Below, piece after piece: positions 7,191-14,202 of a stretch of 14,362 nt of DNA. Both the position numbers and the translations under genes were made by a program. This DNA comes from DAOTVD01 sp034437075. Its GTDB lineage: Bacteria > Chloroflexota > Anaerolineae > Aggregatilineales > J027. The notes beneath the pieces are model-generated. The model was not told the origin of the DNA. It was given only the letters and a program-made list of their open reading frames with translations, and did no database searches. The stretch is taken from the NCBI GenBank assembly GCA_034437075.1, contig DAOTVD010000463.1, positions 1-14,362 of the forward strand, read 5' to 3'. How positions within the stretch are numbered: the first letter of the stretch is position 1; each line of letters starts with the position of its first letter.

Positions 7191-8150
7191 TTAGCGAAAG
7201 GGATTAACGCCGCCGTCCTGGGTCGCGTCTTCCTCGGAGGGCGGCAATTCGGGCGGGTCGGGCGGCATATTGGCGATTGTGTCGCCCATACCGGGGTGCC
7301 ATTCATCCGCCAGAGCGCCCGACGTGCGCGTGATCTCCGCGCCGCCCAAGTTGCGCGCGATGACCTCGGCTTGGCGCGGATTCACCCACACGACCGAATC
7401 GAGCATCACGGCCCGCGCTCCGGCGGTGATGAAGTCGCGCGCGTCGTCGGGCGTGTGGATGCCGCCGCAGCCAATGACGGGCACATCGGCATAATCCACG
7501 ATTTGCCCCACAGCGCGCAAGCTCTGCGCCTTCAGCCACGGGCCATACACGCGCCCCCCGATCAAACGCCCCAGCATCGGATCGCGCGCGGTGCCGCGTG
7601 GCGGCGCGGCCACGACCAACGCATCGGCGCCATTACGCTGAGCCACTTCGGTCAGTTCCACCGCGCCATAGAGCGGTAACTTCACGAGTAGCGGCAGTTG
7701 GGTATGCTGTTTCACGGCGTCGATCATGTCGCGCGTTTCGTGGATGCTGGCTTGGTCGTGCAAGCCAAGCTCCACCCCGGCAATTTCGGGCGTGCGCTCG
7801 GCCAGGCGCGCCATCTGCTCTACAGCGGCGTAGTCATCGGCCAGAAAATGCACGATGATGGGCAGCACGCTGCGGCGCCAACTTTCAGTATAGGTCTTGA
7901 TGGCGCGCGATAAACCGGGGTTGGGCAAACCTGTATGCAGCAAAAATCCCGAGGGCAAAGGCACCACGCGCGGTCCGCGCGCCGGATTGCGCGCTTGGGG
8001 CGTTAGGGGGGGCGTCACCAATGCGCCGAACTTATCCAGCGAGAGCAGTTTACGATACGGCGCGCCATCGTAGCCCGCCGCGCCTGCCGCGAATAAGACA
8101 GGCGTTTCCACGACGATACTTTGTTTACCAGGGGCGGTGAGTTCAATCAT
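7191..8150 (-). CDS. Divergent PyrD-like (dihydroorotate dehydrogenase family) flavoprotein lacking catalytic residues
   Basis: A 319-residue FMN-type TIM-barrel protein of the dihydroorotate dehydrogenase superfamily. Recognisable blocks: GLPNPG (74-79, family GLxNPG), PLLVKLP (153-159), a GGRVYGPWLK segment (198-207) matching the family GGxSGxxxK block, and the FMN-phosphate loop VIGCGGI...ARAVML (225-250). Key positions differ. Where class 1 enzymes have a Lys in the (V/I)TKT(I/V) strand, this protein reads LVTPPLTP (44-51). Where they have the catalytic Cys/Ser of the SCPN loop, it reads ELGLHDQ (127-133). It ends in a Pro/acidic tail. The start ATG at 8150 overlaps the stop of the PyrK-like gene by one base (TGATG). 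The frame stays open upstream to 8357, but that part is only an overlap with the preceding gene. The enzymatic role is unknown; orotate synthesis is unlikely. Confidence 0.8.
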   Translation of the reverse strand: MIELTAPGKQSIVVETPVLFAAGAAGYDGAPYRKLLSLDKFGALVTPPLTPQARNPARGPRVVPLPSGFLLHTGLPNPGLSRAIKTYTESWRRSVLPIIVHFLADDYAAVEQMARLAERTPEIAGVELGLHDQASIHETRDMIDAVKQHTQLPLLVKLPLYGAVELTEVAQRNGADALVVAAPPRGTARDPMLGRLIGGRVYGPWLKAQSLRAVGQIVDYADVPVIGCGGIHTPDDARDFITAGARAVMLDSVVWVNPRQAEVIARNLGGAEITRTSGALADEWHPGMGDTIANMPPDPPELPPSEEDATQDGGVNPFR

Positions 8151-8890
8151 CAGAAGCGCATATCCGTCATATCCAGGGCGGGGCCGTCCGTACACAAGGT
8201 TTTGAGGCCAGATGTCGTGCGCAGCATACAGGCCGTGCAGGCCCCGACGCCGCAGGGCATCGGCCAATTCGCGACCATGAACAAAAACCCTGCCGGGAGC
8301 GTCGTACCCCGGCTTTCTTCGGTCAGGTGATACAATAGCGCGCCGTAGTCGTCCCAATGGTGGGGTGGCACGGTGGCGAAAATCTGGTCGGGCCAGGCAA
8401 GTGTGGCGTCACGGTCGGCCCAACCGCCATCGATTTCGCCTGTGATGACCTCCACGGCGGCGGGGATTCCGGCAAAGGGATAATCGCGGGCTGTGCCCAG
8501 CAACACCAGCGCGACTTCGGCGGTGTTGGCTAGGGCCGTGTGCGCCAGATGCAAAAGCGGACGCGGCGGCGCGTCCATGGCGATGAGCAGCAGGCGCTTA
8601 CCCCCCCCCCCAACCCACGGGAAAGGCTGGCCCAGCGGGCCGAGTAAGTCAATCTGTTGGCCGGGGCTGTAGGCGCGGGCCGCTAGCGGTTCCACGATCA
8701 ATTGCCCCTCTTGAATATCCACGGGCGTCCAGGTTTCGCGCAGGTAAGGCGACCAATCCGGCGCGGTTTGGGCCAGCACAAATTGCCCGGCAGCTATGTG
8801 TAGCAAGGCGGGGTCGGCAGCTAAAGCCAAGCGTTGTAGGCCCGGCGCTACTCGCCAGACGCGCTCCACCAAGGCTTCTGTTTGGATCAC
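8150..8890 (-). CDS. PyrK-like iron-sulfur flavoprotein subunit (electron-transfer partner)
   Basis: A ferredoxin-reductase-fold protein resembling the electron-transfer subunit of class 1B dihydroorotate dehydrogenase. From the GTG start it is 246 residues. The C-terminus has a complete PyrK-type [2Fe-2S] ligand set, C-x4-C-x2-C-x11-C at Cys213, 218, 221 and 233, with CGVGAC and CTDGPALDM. The N-terminal barrel aligns in general form, but the FAD motif is degenerate (LRETWTPVD), and the Gly-rich nucleotide loop (usually GGGxGxPP) is replaced by IAMDAPPRPLLHLA, so NAD use is doubtful. GTG 8890 is preferred because AAGGGGA (8903-8897) lies 6 nt upstream; an in-frame ATG at 8932 gives 260 residues but has no ribosome site. 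An 11-G run on the coding strand encodes four glycines. It is coupled to the PyrD-like gene by TGATG. Confidence 0.8.
   Translation of the reverse strand: MIQTEALVERVWRVAPGLQRLALAADPALLHIAAGQFVLAQTAPDWSPYLRETWTPVDIQEGQLIVEPLAARAYSPGQQIDLLGPLGQPFPWVGGGGKRLLLIAMDAPPRPLLHLAHTALANTAEVALVLLGTARDYPFAGIPAAVEVITGEIDGGWADRDATLAWPDQIFATVPPHHWDDYGALLYHLTEESRGTTLPAGFLFMVANWPMPCGVGACTACMLRTTSGLKTLCTDGPALDMTDMRF
8601..8611 (-). repeat. 11-nt homopolymeric G tract (C on plus strand) inside the PyrK-like gene
   Basis: Eleven consecutive C on the plus strand form an uninterrupted G run in the coding strand, encoding VGGGGK about 13 residues before the degenerate nucleotide-binding region. The current length keeps the C-terminal iron-sulfur motif in frame. 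A gain or loss of one base would truncate the product and uncouple the downstream PyrD-like gene. Such tracts mutate by slippage and are also prone to sequencing error. Confidence 0.8.
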
Positions 8891-8941
8891 AAAACGTCCC
8901 CTTCGCTTAACATGTGGCTTTCCAGCGCTCATGATACCATA

Positions 8942-8970
8942 TTGCTCGGGGGATATGCTTATGCTAGGAT
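8942..8970 (+). promoter_or_regulatory. Possible promoter of the LysM/LTD gene
   Basis: TTGCTC (8942-8947) and TAGGAT (8965-8970) are separated by 17 nt, each 4 of 6 to consensus. They lie in the divergent gap between the PyrK-like gene and the LysM/LTD gene, about 75 nt before the preferred start at 9046. The same gap also carries TATGGTATCAT on the minus strand, a possible -10 for the opposite gene, without a convincing -35. Confidence 0.3.
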
Positions 8971-9045
8971 GCTGTGAAGCTTTCGTTCGCCCAGGCCCAA
9001 GCTGCGGCGTCCTGAAACACGTTTATGATGGAGTGCGCGCGACTT

Positions 9046-10143
9046 ATGGCCCGCAAACGTTCGAACACTTTGTTTCTTGTCATTAATGTGGTGGTGTCGC
9101 TGGGGGTGGCGTTGTTGGCCATCACGGTGTATTCGGCCACGCGCCCCGAAGAAGAACCGCGCGCCCGCCCGACCATCATCATTGCCGTCTCGGTGACGCC
9201 CGACCCCAGCATCCCCCTGCCTGCGCAAGCCTTGCAAGGCACGCTCGATGCGCAGGATGGCACCATTGTGGCCTTAGAACGCGACGCCACGCGCCAAGCG
9301 GACGCCTTAGCTGCCGCGTTGGCTCCCTCTGCAGACGATGCAGACGATGAAGCCGATGCTGCGGTTGATGTGGCGCAAAACCCCGATGCTGAGGATGACA
9401 CCATCCCGACCCGCCGACCGCCGCGCATCCCCCAACCCGACGATGAACTGCCGACCGTGAATCCGGCGTTGATCCCCCTGTTGCCCGGTGCGGGCGAGGG
9501 GGCGAATAGTAGCCTCGCGCCCACCGCCACCCCCGAAGACGGTTGTGAACGCTATTTTGTGCAATCGGGCGATACGGCTAGCACCATCGCCACGCGCTTT
9601 GGCATTGGGTTGAGCGACCTTTTTGTGTTGAACGGCATCAACGACCAAACGGTGCTGCAAATTGGCCAGGAATTGCTTATTCCTAGCGCCACCTGCGAGC
9701 CGGAAATCTCGCCGACCATCACCCCGACGCCCCAACCCACTTTTAACCTGACCTTCGTTGCGCCGACGGCCACCTTGCCGGATGTGCCCGAGGATTCTCA
9801 ACTGGAAATCGTGCAAGTGCTCAACCCCGGCGACATCACCAGCGAACAGGTCGAAATCCGTAACCAGGGCGGCGAGATCAACTTGCTGGGGTGGACGCTC
9901 TCGGACGCCGAAGGCAATATCTACACCTTCCCGGAAGTGCGCCTGGTGCCGGGGAGTGTCATCCGTGTATCCACGCGCAGCGGCACCAATACGCCTGGGT
10001 TCCTATATTGGAACCTGAACACACCCGTCTGGGAACGCGGCGAAACGGCCACGCTTAGCAATGCGGCGGGGGAAATTCAGTCCTTGCTAACGGTGGGCAG
10101 CGGCGAGGTGATCGACTTTGCAACGCCCACGGAGGCCCCATGA
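9046..10143 (+). CDS. Membrane-anchored LysM and lamin-tail-domain (LTD) protein
   Basis: A 365-residue envelope protein of unknown role. A basic N-terminus (MARKR) precedes one membrane helix (about 9-30), then a long disordered, Ala/Asp/Pro-rich stalk (about 35-165, with an acidic patch near 97-118). A single LysM domain spans about 168-214 (YFVQSGDTASTIATRFGI ... IGQELLIPS), bracketed by Cys167 and Cys217, which could form a disulfide. A second TP-rich linker leads to a lamin-tail-like beta domain at about 252-352 (LEIVQVLNPG, VEIRNQGGEINLLGWTLSDAEG, TATLSNAAG). LysM domains bind peptidoglycan-type glycans; extracellular LTDs are thought to mediate adhesion or association. The start is uncertain: ATG 9046 is preferred because GGAG lies 12 nt upstream and MARKR directly precedes the helix, but ATG 9025 or 9028 would add 6-7 residues. 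Its stop overlaps the next start (ATGA). Confidence 0.8.
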   Translation: MARKRSNTLFLVINVVVSLGVALLAITVYSATRPEEEPRARPTIIIAVSVTPDPSIPLPAQALQGTLDAQDGTIVALERDATRQADALAAALAPSADDADDEADAAVDVAQNPDAEDDTIPTRRPPRIPQPDDELPTVNPALIPLLPGAGEGANSSLAPTATPEDGCERYFVQSGDTASTIATRFGIGLSDLFVLNGINDQTVLQIGQELLIPSATCEPEISPTITPTPQPTFNLTFVAPTATLPDVPEDSQLEIVQVLNPGDITSEQVEIRNQGGEINLLGWTLSDAEGNIYTFPEVRLVPGSVIRVSTRSGTNTPGFLYWNLNTPVWERGETATLSNAAGEIQSLLTVGSGEVIDFATPTEAP

Positions 10144-10658
10144 CCCGCGTCGATCATGACCAAGCCCCCCTGGAACAACCCGAGCGCGAAGAAAAGTCGA
10201 TGCGCGATCTGGTGGAGGAGCGCATCGAAAAAGCCATGGAACGCGGCGAATTTGATAATTTGCCGGGGGCCGGTAAGCCGCTCCACCTGGAAAATGACCG
10301 CAATGTGCCGCCCGAAATGCGCCTGGCCTACCGCATCATGCGCGATAACGACGTGCTGCCCGAGTGGATGGCCCTGCAACAAGAGATCAACACCCGCCTA
10401 GAGAACGCGCGCAAGGGCCTGAGGCGCGTCGCGCGGCAGTTTCACCACATCATGACCCAATTCGAGGGGCGTACGGACATCGAAGGCGTAACGCAACGCC
10501 TGGCCGCGCGCGATCAACGCGACTATGCGCTGGATATGTTTCGTGACCAGGTGCGCGTCATCAACAAACGCATTCAACTCTATAACCTGAAGGTGCCGTT
10601 TTCGCATCTCACGCGCGATCTGGTGGATGCGGAGCGCGAAATCGCCAAGTTCTTCTGA
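10140..10658 (+). CDS. DUF1992 / DnaJ-homologue subfamily C member 28-like protein
   Basis: A 172-residue protein with the conserved DUF1992 core: MRDLVEERIEKAMERGEFDN followed by LPGAGKPL (residues 21-48), then RLAYRIMRDNDVLPEWMAL (61-79) and a long helical, highly charged C-terminal half. Proteins of this family are sometimes named DnaJ-like after the eukaryotic DNAJC28 domain, but there is no J domain or HPD here, and the molecular function is not established. A GGAGG at 10131-10135 lies 4 nt before the ATG, and the start overlaps the stop of the LysM/LTD gene (ATGA), so the two are probably translated from one message. No membrane helix or signal peptide is seen, so it is cytoplasmic, unlike its partner. 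Confidence 0.85.
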   Translation: MTRVDHDQAPLEQPEREEKSMRDLVEERIEKAMERGEFDNLPGAGKPLHLENDRNVPPEMRLAYRIMRDNDVLPEWMALQQEINTRLENARKGLRRVARQFHHIMTQFEGRTDIEGVTQRLAARDQRDYALDMFRDQVRVINKRIQLYNLKVPFSHLTRDLVDAEREIAKFF

Positions 10659-10746
10659 CCTGTGCAGTCAGTACAGGGTTCGTCCCCCCCATTTAGTGTC
10701 CCTGCCCAATTTGCCCCGCTTGTTCCACCCTCATTGCAGAGCGGTA

Positions 10747-10780
10747 TGTTATACTCAAAATGATGCCATGTCGCTGGAGG
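10747..10780 (+). promoter_or_regulatory. Extended -10 promoter and strong ribosome site of the phosphatase/kinase gene
   Basis: TGTTATACT (10747-10755) fits the extended -10 form TGnTAtAcT. No -35 at normal spacing is visible, as is common for extended -10 promoters. The predicted transcript start is near 10762, giving a leader of about 25 nt. The ribosome site GGAGG (10776-10780) lies 6 nt before GTG 10787 and decides that start over the in-frame ATG at 10802. Confidence 0.45.
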
Positions 10781-10786
10781 TGAACT

Positions 10787-13759
10787 GTGTTCCGACAACG
10801 TATGACAACCGTTTTATTGGCCGCTTTAGCGGCAATTACGCTCATCGGTCTCATTGGTGTGACGACGTTCATCGCCTTCGATGTGATCAGCAATACGGTC
10901 TCTGACCAACTGCGCGCCAACGATTTGCAATTGGTCACCTCGCTCTCGCAACAGGGGCAAGCGTCCCTGACGAGCCTAGAATCAGAAGTTGCGGGCCTGG
11001 CCTTGCGCGAGGAAATCCGCGCGACGTCCGTCACGCGCGAGGAAGACGCGCTGGCCTTGTTGGCAGAACGTGCGGAGGATTTCCCCGAGGGCGCGGTGCT
11101 GAGTATGACCCGTTTTGACTTTCGTGGCAATCCACGCTACGCCTACCCGCCCGACCATGATGCGATCATCCAGGATGTGGATGGACCTGACGAATACTTT
11201 TATCAAATCCCCAATAGCTTGCTCGAACAAACCGAACGCGGGCAACGGGTGACGTCAGAAATTGATATTCGCCTCGTGACGGTCTCCCACCGGGATCGGC
11301 TGGGGGGCACGACGTTACTCATCGCGCCGGTAGACACCGTGAGCCTGGATACAGAATTTCTGGCCGTAGAACTCGATATGGCCAACGTCTTCCAAGATTT
11401 ATATGGCTTTGTCGAATTGCAGGACTCCGGTCAATTATGGGTGTTATCTTCCACCACCGAAGTCGTATACCAAGCCCAGCCCGAACCTAGTTTTGAACCC
11501 ATTCTGGATCAAATCCCCAGTACGGAACTGTTCGCGCGCAGCCGCGAGCCCTATCTGGACACGTATGAAAATCAGGGCGCGCGTTTGGCGGCTATCGCGC
11601 GGGCACCGGGGCTAGGGCAGTCTTTTATCCTGTTTTTGAGCCGGGATGAAAGCGAAACCCAAGAAGCCATCCAGAATAACATGTTGGGCATTTTCGGCTT
11701 TGCCGTGGCGGCTATGCTGTTCGTGATTACCATCGGCTCGGCGGGTGCGTGGCAGATCAACCGCGTGAACGAAGCGCGCCGACGCGAGGCCCAGCGCCAA
11801 CAAACAGGCCGTATTTTGCTAGAAGTCTCGCGCGCGCTGAACTCTAGCCTGGAGCTTGAAACGGTGCTCCAAGCGATTATGCGCGAACTCGAACGCCTGG
11901 TGCCGCATGATAGCGCGTCGATTTTGCTCATCGAACCAGATGGGCTGCGTGTGGCGGCCAGCCGGGGCATTGCTGGGGATACGGTCGGTAGCATCATTAA
12001 GGTCGAAAACGCGCGCGCGGCGGGCTTGGTCTTAGAGCAAGGCCGGCCTGTGATCGTCAACAACACCGAGATAGACGAGCGCTGGGCTTACTTCCCCGAT
12101 GACCCCATCCATTCATGGATCGGGTTGCCCTTGCTGGTGCGCGATGAATTGGTGGGCGTGCTGAACATCAATAGCCATAGCAAAGACTCCTTCTCGCGCG
12201 AAGATACCGAAGTGGCCGAAGCTTTTGCCGACCAGGCTAGCGTGGCGCTGCAAAATGCGCGCTTGCACGAGATCGAAGTGCAGCAATACGAGCAAGAACT
12301 GACCATCGCGCGCAACATCCAGACGAGCTTGCTGCCCGACCAACCGCCCCAGGTGCCGCAGATCGAAGTCGCGACCCGTTCATTGCCCGCGCGCCAGGTG
12401 AGCGGCGACTACTTCCAATATCTGCCCATGCCGGATGGCAAAGTCGGCATCGCGATTGGCGACGTGCAAGGTAAGGGTATTCCGGCGGCGCTGCTGATGG
12501 CAGTCATTACCACGGCCATGCGCGATGAAGCCATCCGCCATCAAGAGCCCGCCGACCTACTGCAAGCGCTGAATACCCGCTTGCTAGAACGTATGCAGCG
12601 CAACCATATGAACAGCGCGCTGATTATGGCCACGTTTGATCCCCAAACCAGCGAACTGAACATCGCCAACGGCGGCATGGTGCAGCCCTACATCCGCCCC
12701 ACGGGCGAAACCCAATTCGATTTTGTTTCGGTGGGGGGCTATCCGCTGGGCGTGTCTGGGAATATGAAATACACATCGAAGCAAGTGCCGTTCCAGACGG
12801 GCAGCATGATGGTTATGTTCTCCGATGGTGTGCTCGAAGCCCAAAATCCGGCGGGTGAATTCCTCGGCTTCGACCGGATCGAGCAATTACTCAACGAATT
12901 GCCAGACGACATCAGCGCCCAAGAAGTGATGGAACATATCTATAGTGCGGTACAAACGCATCTGGCAGGCGAAGCCCCCCAGGACGACACCACCATTATG
13001 GTCATCCGGGCGATGCCTGTGCCCGAATCCGACATCCCCCAACCGACTGACGCCGAACTGACCGCCGCTGCCGAGGCCATGGCCAGCAGCCTGGCAAGCG
13101 CGCACCCCGAAAGCACGACCATCGTGGGGCAGTCTCAGCAATTTGAGGTGGATGATATGAGCCTCCCGGCGGTGGTGTCATCCACGACAGACGGGATGCG
13201 CCGCAAGCAGATCGAGCTCTACTTACCCAGCAAACTCGGGTTCGAGAAGATCGCGCGCGGGGCTATCGAGAGCTTGGCGCGTGAGTTCGAAGCCCCAGAA
13301 GACAAGATCGAAGACCTGAAAACCGCTGTCGCGGAAGCCTGCATGAACGCCATTGAGCATGGCAACGCCGAGGACATGCAGCATACCGTCAGCGTGGTGA
13401 TGATCGCCACCGCTGAGTCGATTGAAGTGCGCGTCACCGACCGGGGCGTCAAGACCCTAGCGATGACCTTGCCGGAGCCCGGCCAGGGGGATATGCGCGG
13501 CTGGGGCCTGTTCTTCATCGAGAACTTGATGGATGTCTTTGAGATCAAACATTTGCCGGATGGCGGAAATCAGGTTCTAATGGTAGTACACATCAAGCCG
13601 AATGGCCATGTGGACACCCACGCGGAAATGCGGAATAATGGTGGTCATTCTGCCAACCCAGTTGATAGTGCTGGGATTACAGGTGATACAACACACGAAA
13701 AAAATGATACCCAAATGGATGAGGCGAGCGAAGCCTCATCAGAAGAGTCGGGGGATTAG
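10787..13759 (+). CDS. Membrane sensor with GAF, SpoIIE/PP2C phosphatase and RsbW-like kinase domains
   Basis: A 990-residue partner-switching regulator combining opposing enzymes. Order: TM1 about 8-32; extracytoplasmic Cache-like sensor 33-298; TM2 about 299-322; GAF 340-490; coiled-coil linker; SpoIIE-type Ser/Thr phosphatase about 528-742; Ala-rich linker 743-805; GHKL serine-kinase domain 806-935; disordered tail. The phosphatase metal ligands appear intact: Asp541 (SGDYF), Asp559 (GDVQGKG), Asp680 (SDGVLEA) and Asp733/734 (DDTT). The kinase has the N box EACMNAIEHGN (850-860), an abbreviated G1 DRG (885-887, the second Gly replaced) and G2 GWGLFFIENLMD (905-916), like RsbW/SpoIIAB. It should dephosphorylate and phosphorylate a STAS protein, very probably the product encoded 3 nt downstream. 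The tail (936-990) is more AT-rich and carries a DSAGI motif. GTG 10787 is the start because of GGAGG at 6 nt. Confidence 0.93.
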   Translation: MFRQRMTTVLLAALAAITLIGLIGVTTFIAFDVISNTVSDQLRANDLQLVTSLSQQGQASLTSLESEVAGLALREEIRATSVTREEDALALLAERAEDFPEGAVLSMTRFDFRGNPRYAYPPDHDAIIQDVDGPDEYFYQIPNSLLEQTERGQRVTSEIDIRLVTVSHRDRLGGTTLLIAPVDTVSLDTEFLAVELDMANVFQDLYGFVELQDSGQLWVLSSTTEVVYQAQPEPSFEPILDQIPSTELFARSREPYLDTYENQGARLAAIARAPGLGQSFILFLSRDESETQEAIQNNMLGIFGFAVAAMLFVITIGSAGAWQINRVNEARRREAQRQQTGRILLEVSRALNSSLELETVLQAIMRELERLVPHDSASILLIEPDGLRVAASRGIAGDTVGSIIKVENARAAGLVLEQGRPVIVNNTEIDERWAYFPDDPIHSWIGLPLLVRDELVGVLNINSHSKDSFSREDTEVAEAFADQASVALQNARLHEIEVQQYEQELTIARNIQTSLLPDQPPQVPQIEVATRSLPARQVSGDYFQYLPMPDGKVGIAIGDVQGKGIPAALLMAVITTAMRDEAIRHQEPADLLQALNTRLLERMQRNHMNSALIMATFDPQTSELNIANGGMVQPYIRPTGETQFDFVSVGGYPLGVSGNMKYTSKQVPFQTGSMMVMFSDGVLEAQNPAGEFLGFDRIEQLLNELPDDISAQEVMEHIYSAVQTHLAGEAPQDDTTIMVIRAMPVPESDIPQPTDAELTAAAEAMASSLASAHPESTTIVGQSQQFEVDDMSLPAVVSSTTDGMRRKQIELYLPSKLGFEKIARGAIESLAREFEAPEDKIEDLKTAVAEACMNAIEHGNAEDMQHTVSVVMIATAESIEVRVTDRGVKTLAMTLPEPGQGDMRGWGLFFIENLMDVFEIKHLPDGGNQVLMVVHIKPNGHVDTHAEMRNNGGHSANPVDSAGITGDTTHEKNDTQMDEASEASSEESGD

Positions 13760-13762
13760 ACG

Positions 13763-14107
13763 ATGTCGATGGAAGTAGCATATCGAATTGAAGGTCGCTT
13801 GGGATTTATGGATTTCCCCAGAGATGTGACAGCCCAAACACGCGAGGCGGCCTACACAGCCTACAACACCCTGGCGAGCGAACGGGTTGATTTACTAGCG
13901 CTGAATTTTGAAGATGGCGATTATCTCAATAGTGCTGGGATTGGCCTCATCATCAGTTTGGTGGAAGATGCCACGCAGGCTGGGCGCAAGGTGTTCGCCT
14001 ATGGCCTATCGTCCCACTATCGCAAATTGTTCGGCATGGTGGGCCTTTCCGAACGGATTATTCTGGTCGAAAACGAAGCCGAAGCGCTGGCGAAGCTATC
14101 CGAATAA
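13763..14107 (+). CDS. STAS-domain anti-sigma factor antagonist (RsbV/SpoIIAA-like)
   Basis: A 114-residue single-domain STAS protein, the usual switch molecule of partner-switching systems: unphosphorylated it binds the kinase and frees the kinase's other target, phosphorylated it lets go. The phosphosite region DYLNSAGIGLIISL (53-66) puts the acceptor at Ser57; the common Asp before the Ser is Asn here. Later family-like segments are GRKVFAYGLSSHYRKLFGMVGL (73-94) and a terminal helix. The gene starts 3 nt after the phosphatase/kinase stop, with a G-rich run (GGGGG at 13749-13753) as ribosome site, so co-expression is near certain. An ATG two codons downstream (13769) is an alternative. The target protein released by the switch is not encoded in the window. 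Confidence 0.92.
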   Translation: MSMEVAYRIEGRLGFMDFPRDVTAQTREAAYTAYNTLASERVDLLALNFEDGDYLNSAGIGLIISLVEDATQAGRKVFAYGLSSHYRKLFGMVGLSERIILVENEAEALAKLSE

Positions 14108-14140
14108 GCCGTGCGGTTTCATCTAACCCCGATAAAAAGT

Positions 14141-14176
14141 AATGCGCCCGAGGGATGATGTCTACTCGGGCGCATT
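14141..14176. terminator. Strong bidirectional terminator hairpin
   Basis: A perfect 12-bp inverted repeat (AATGCGCCCGAG 14141-14152, CTCGGGCGCATT 14165-14176) with a 12-nt loop lies between the convergent STAS gene and the TPLPTY-repeat gene. On the minus strand the stem is followed by ACTTTTTATC, a proper T tract, so it is a good intrinsic terminator for the minus gene. On the plus strand it is followed by the weaker GTGTTTACC. Confidence 0.75.
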
Positions 14177-14202
14177 GTGTTTACCGGTTCTGAGGCGCGG
14201 GG

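Noticed and set aside
8151..8357. Upstream extension of the PyrD-like frame
   Set aside because: The extra 69 codons overlap the end of the PyrK-like gene, have no homology-like content, and a coupled ATG at 8150 fits the family N-terminus.
7191..8890. Annotation as pyrimidine-pathway pyrD and pyrK
   Set aside because: Active-site Lys and catalytic SCPN loop are absent in one subunit and the nucleotide loop in the other; no other pyr gene is nearby.
10659..10677. Hairpin CCTGT/ACAGG after the DUF1992 gene
   Set aside because: The stem is only 5 bp with a 9-nt loop and no T run follows, so it is too weak to call a terminator.
13667..13683. A 17-nt string identical to part of the human Alu consensus (AGTGCTGGGATTACAGG)
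   Set aside because: It lies in frame in a bacterial gene, the match ends at once on both sides, and 14 nt around it recur in the downstream STAS gene. Chance or local similarity explains it better than human contamination.
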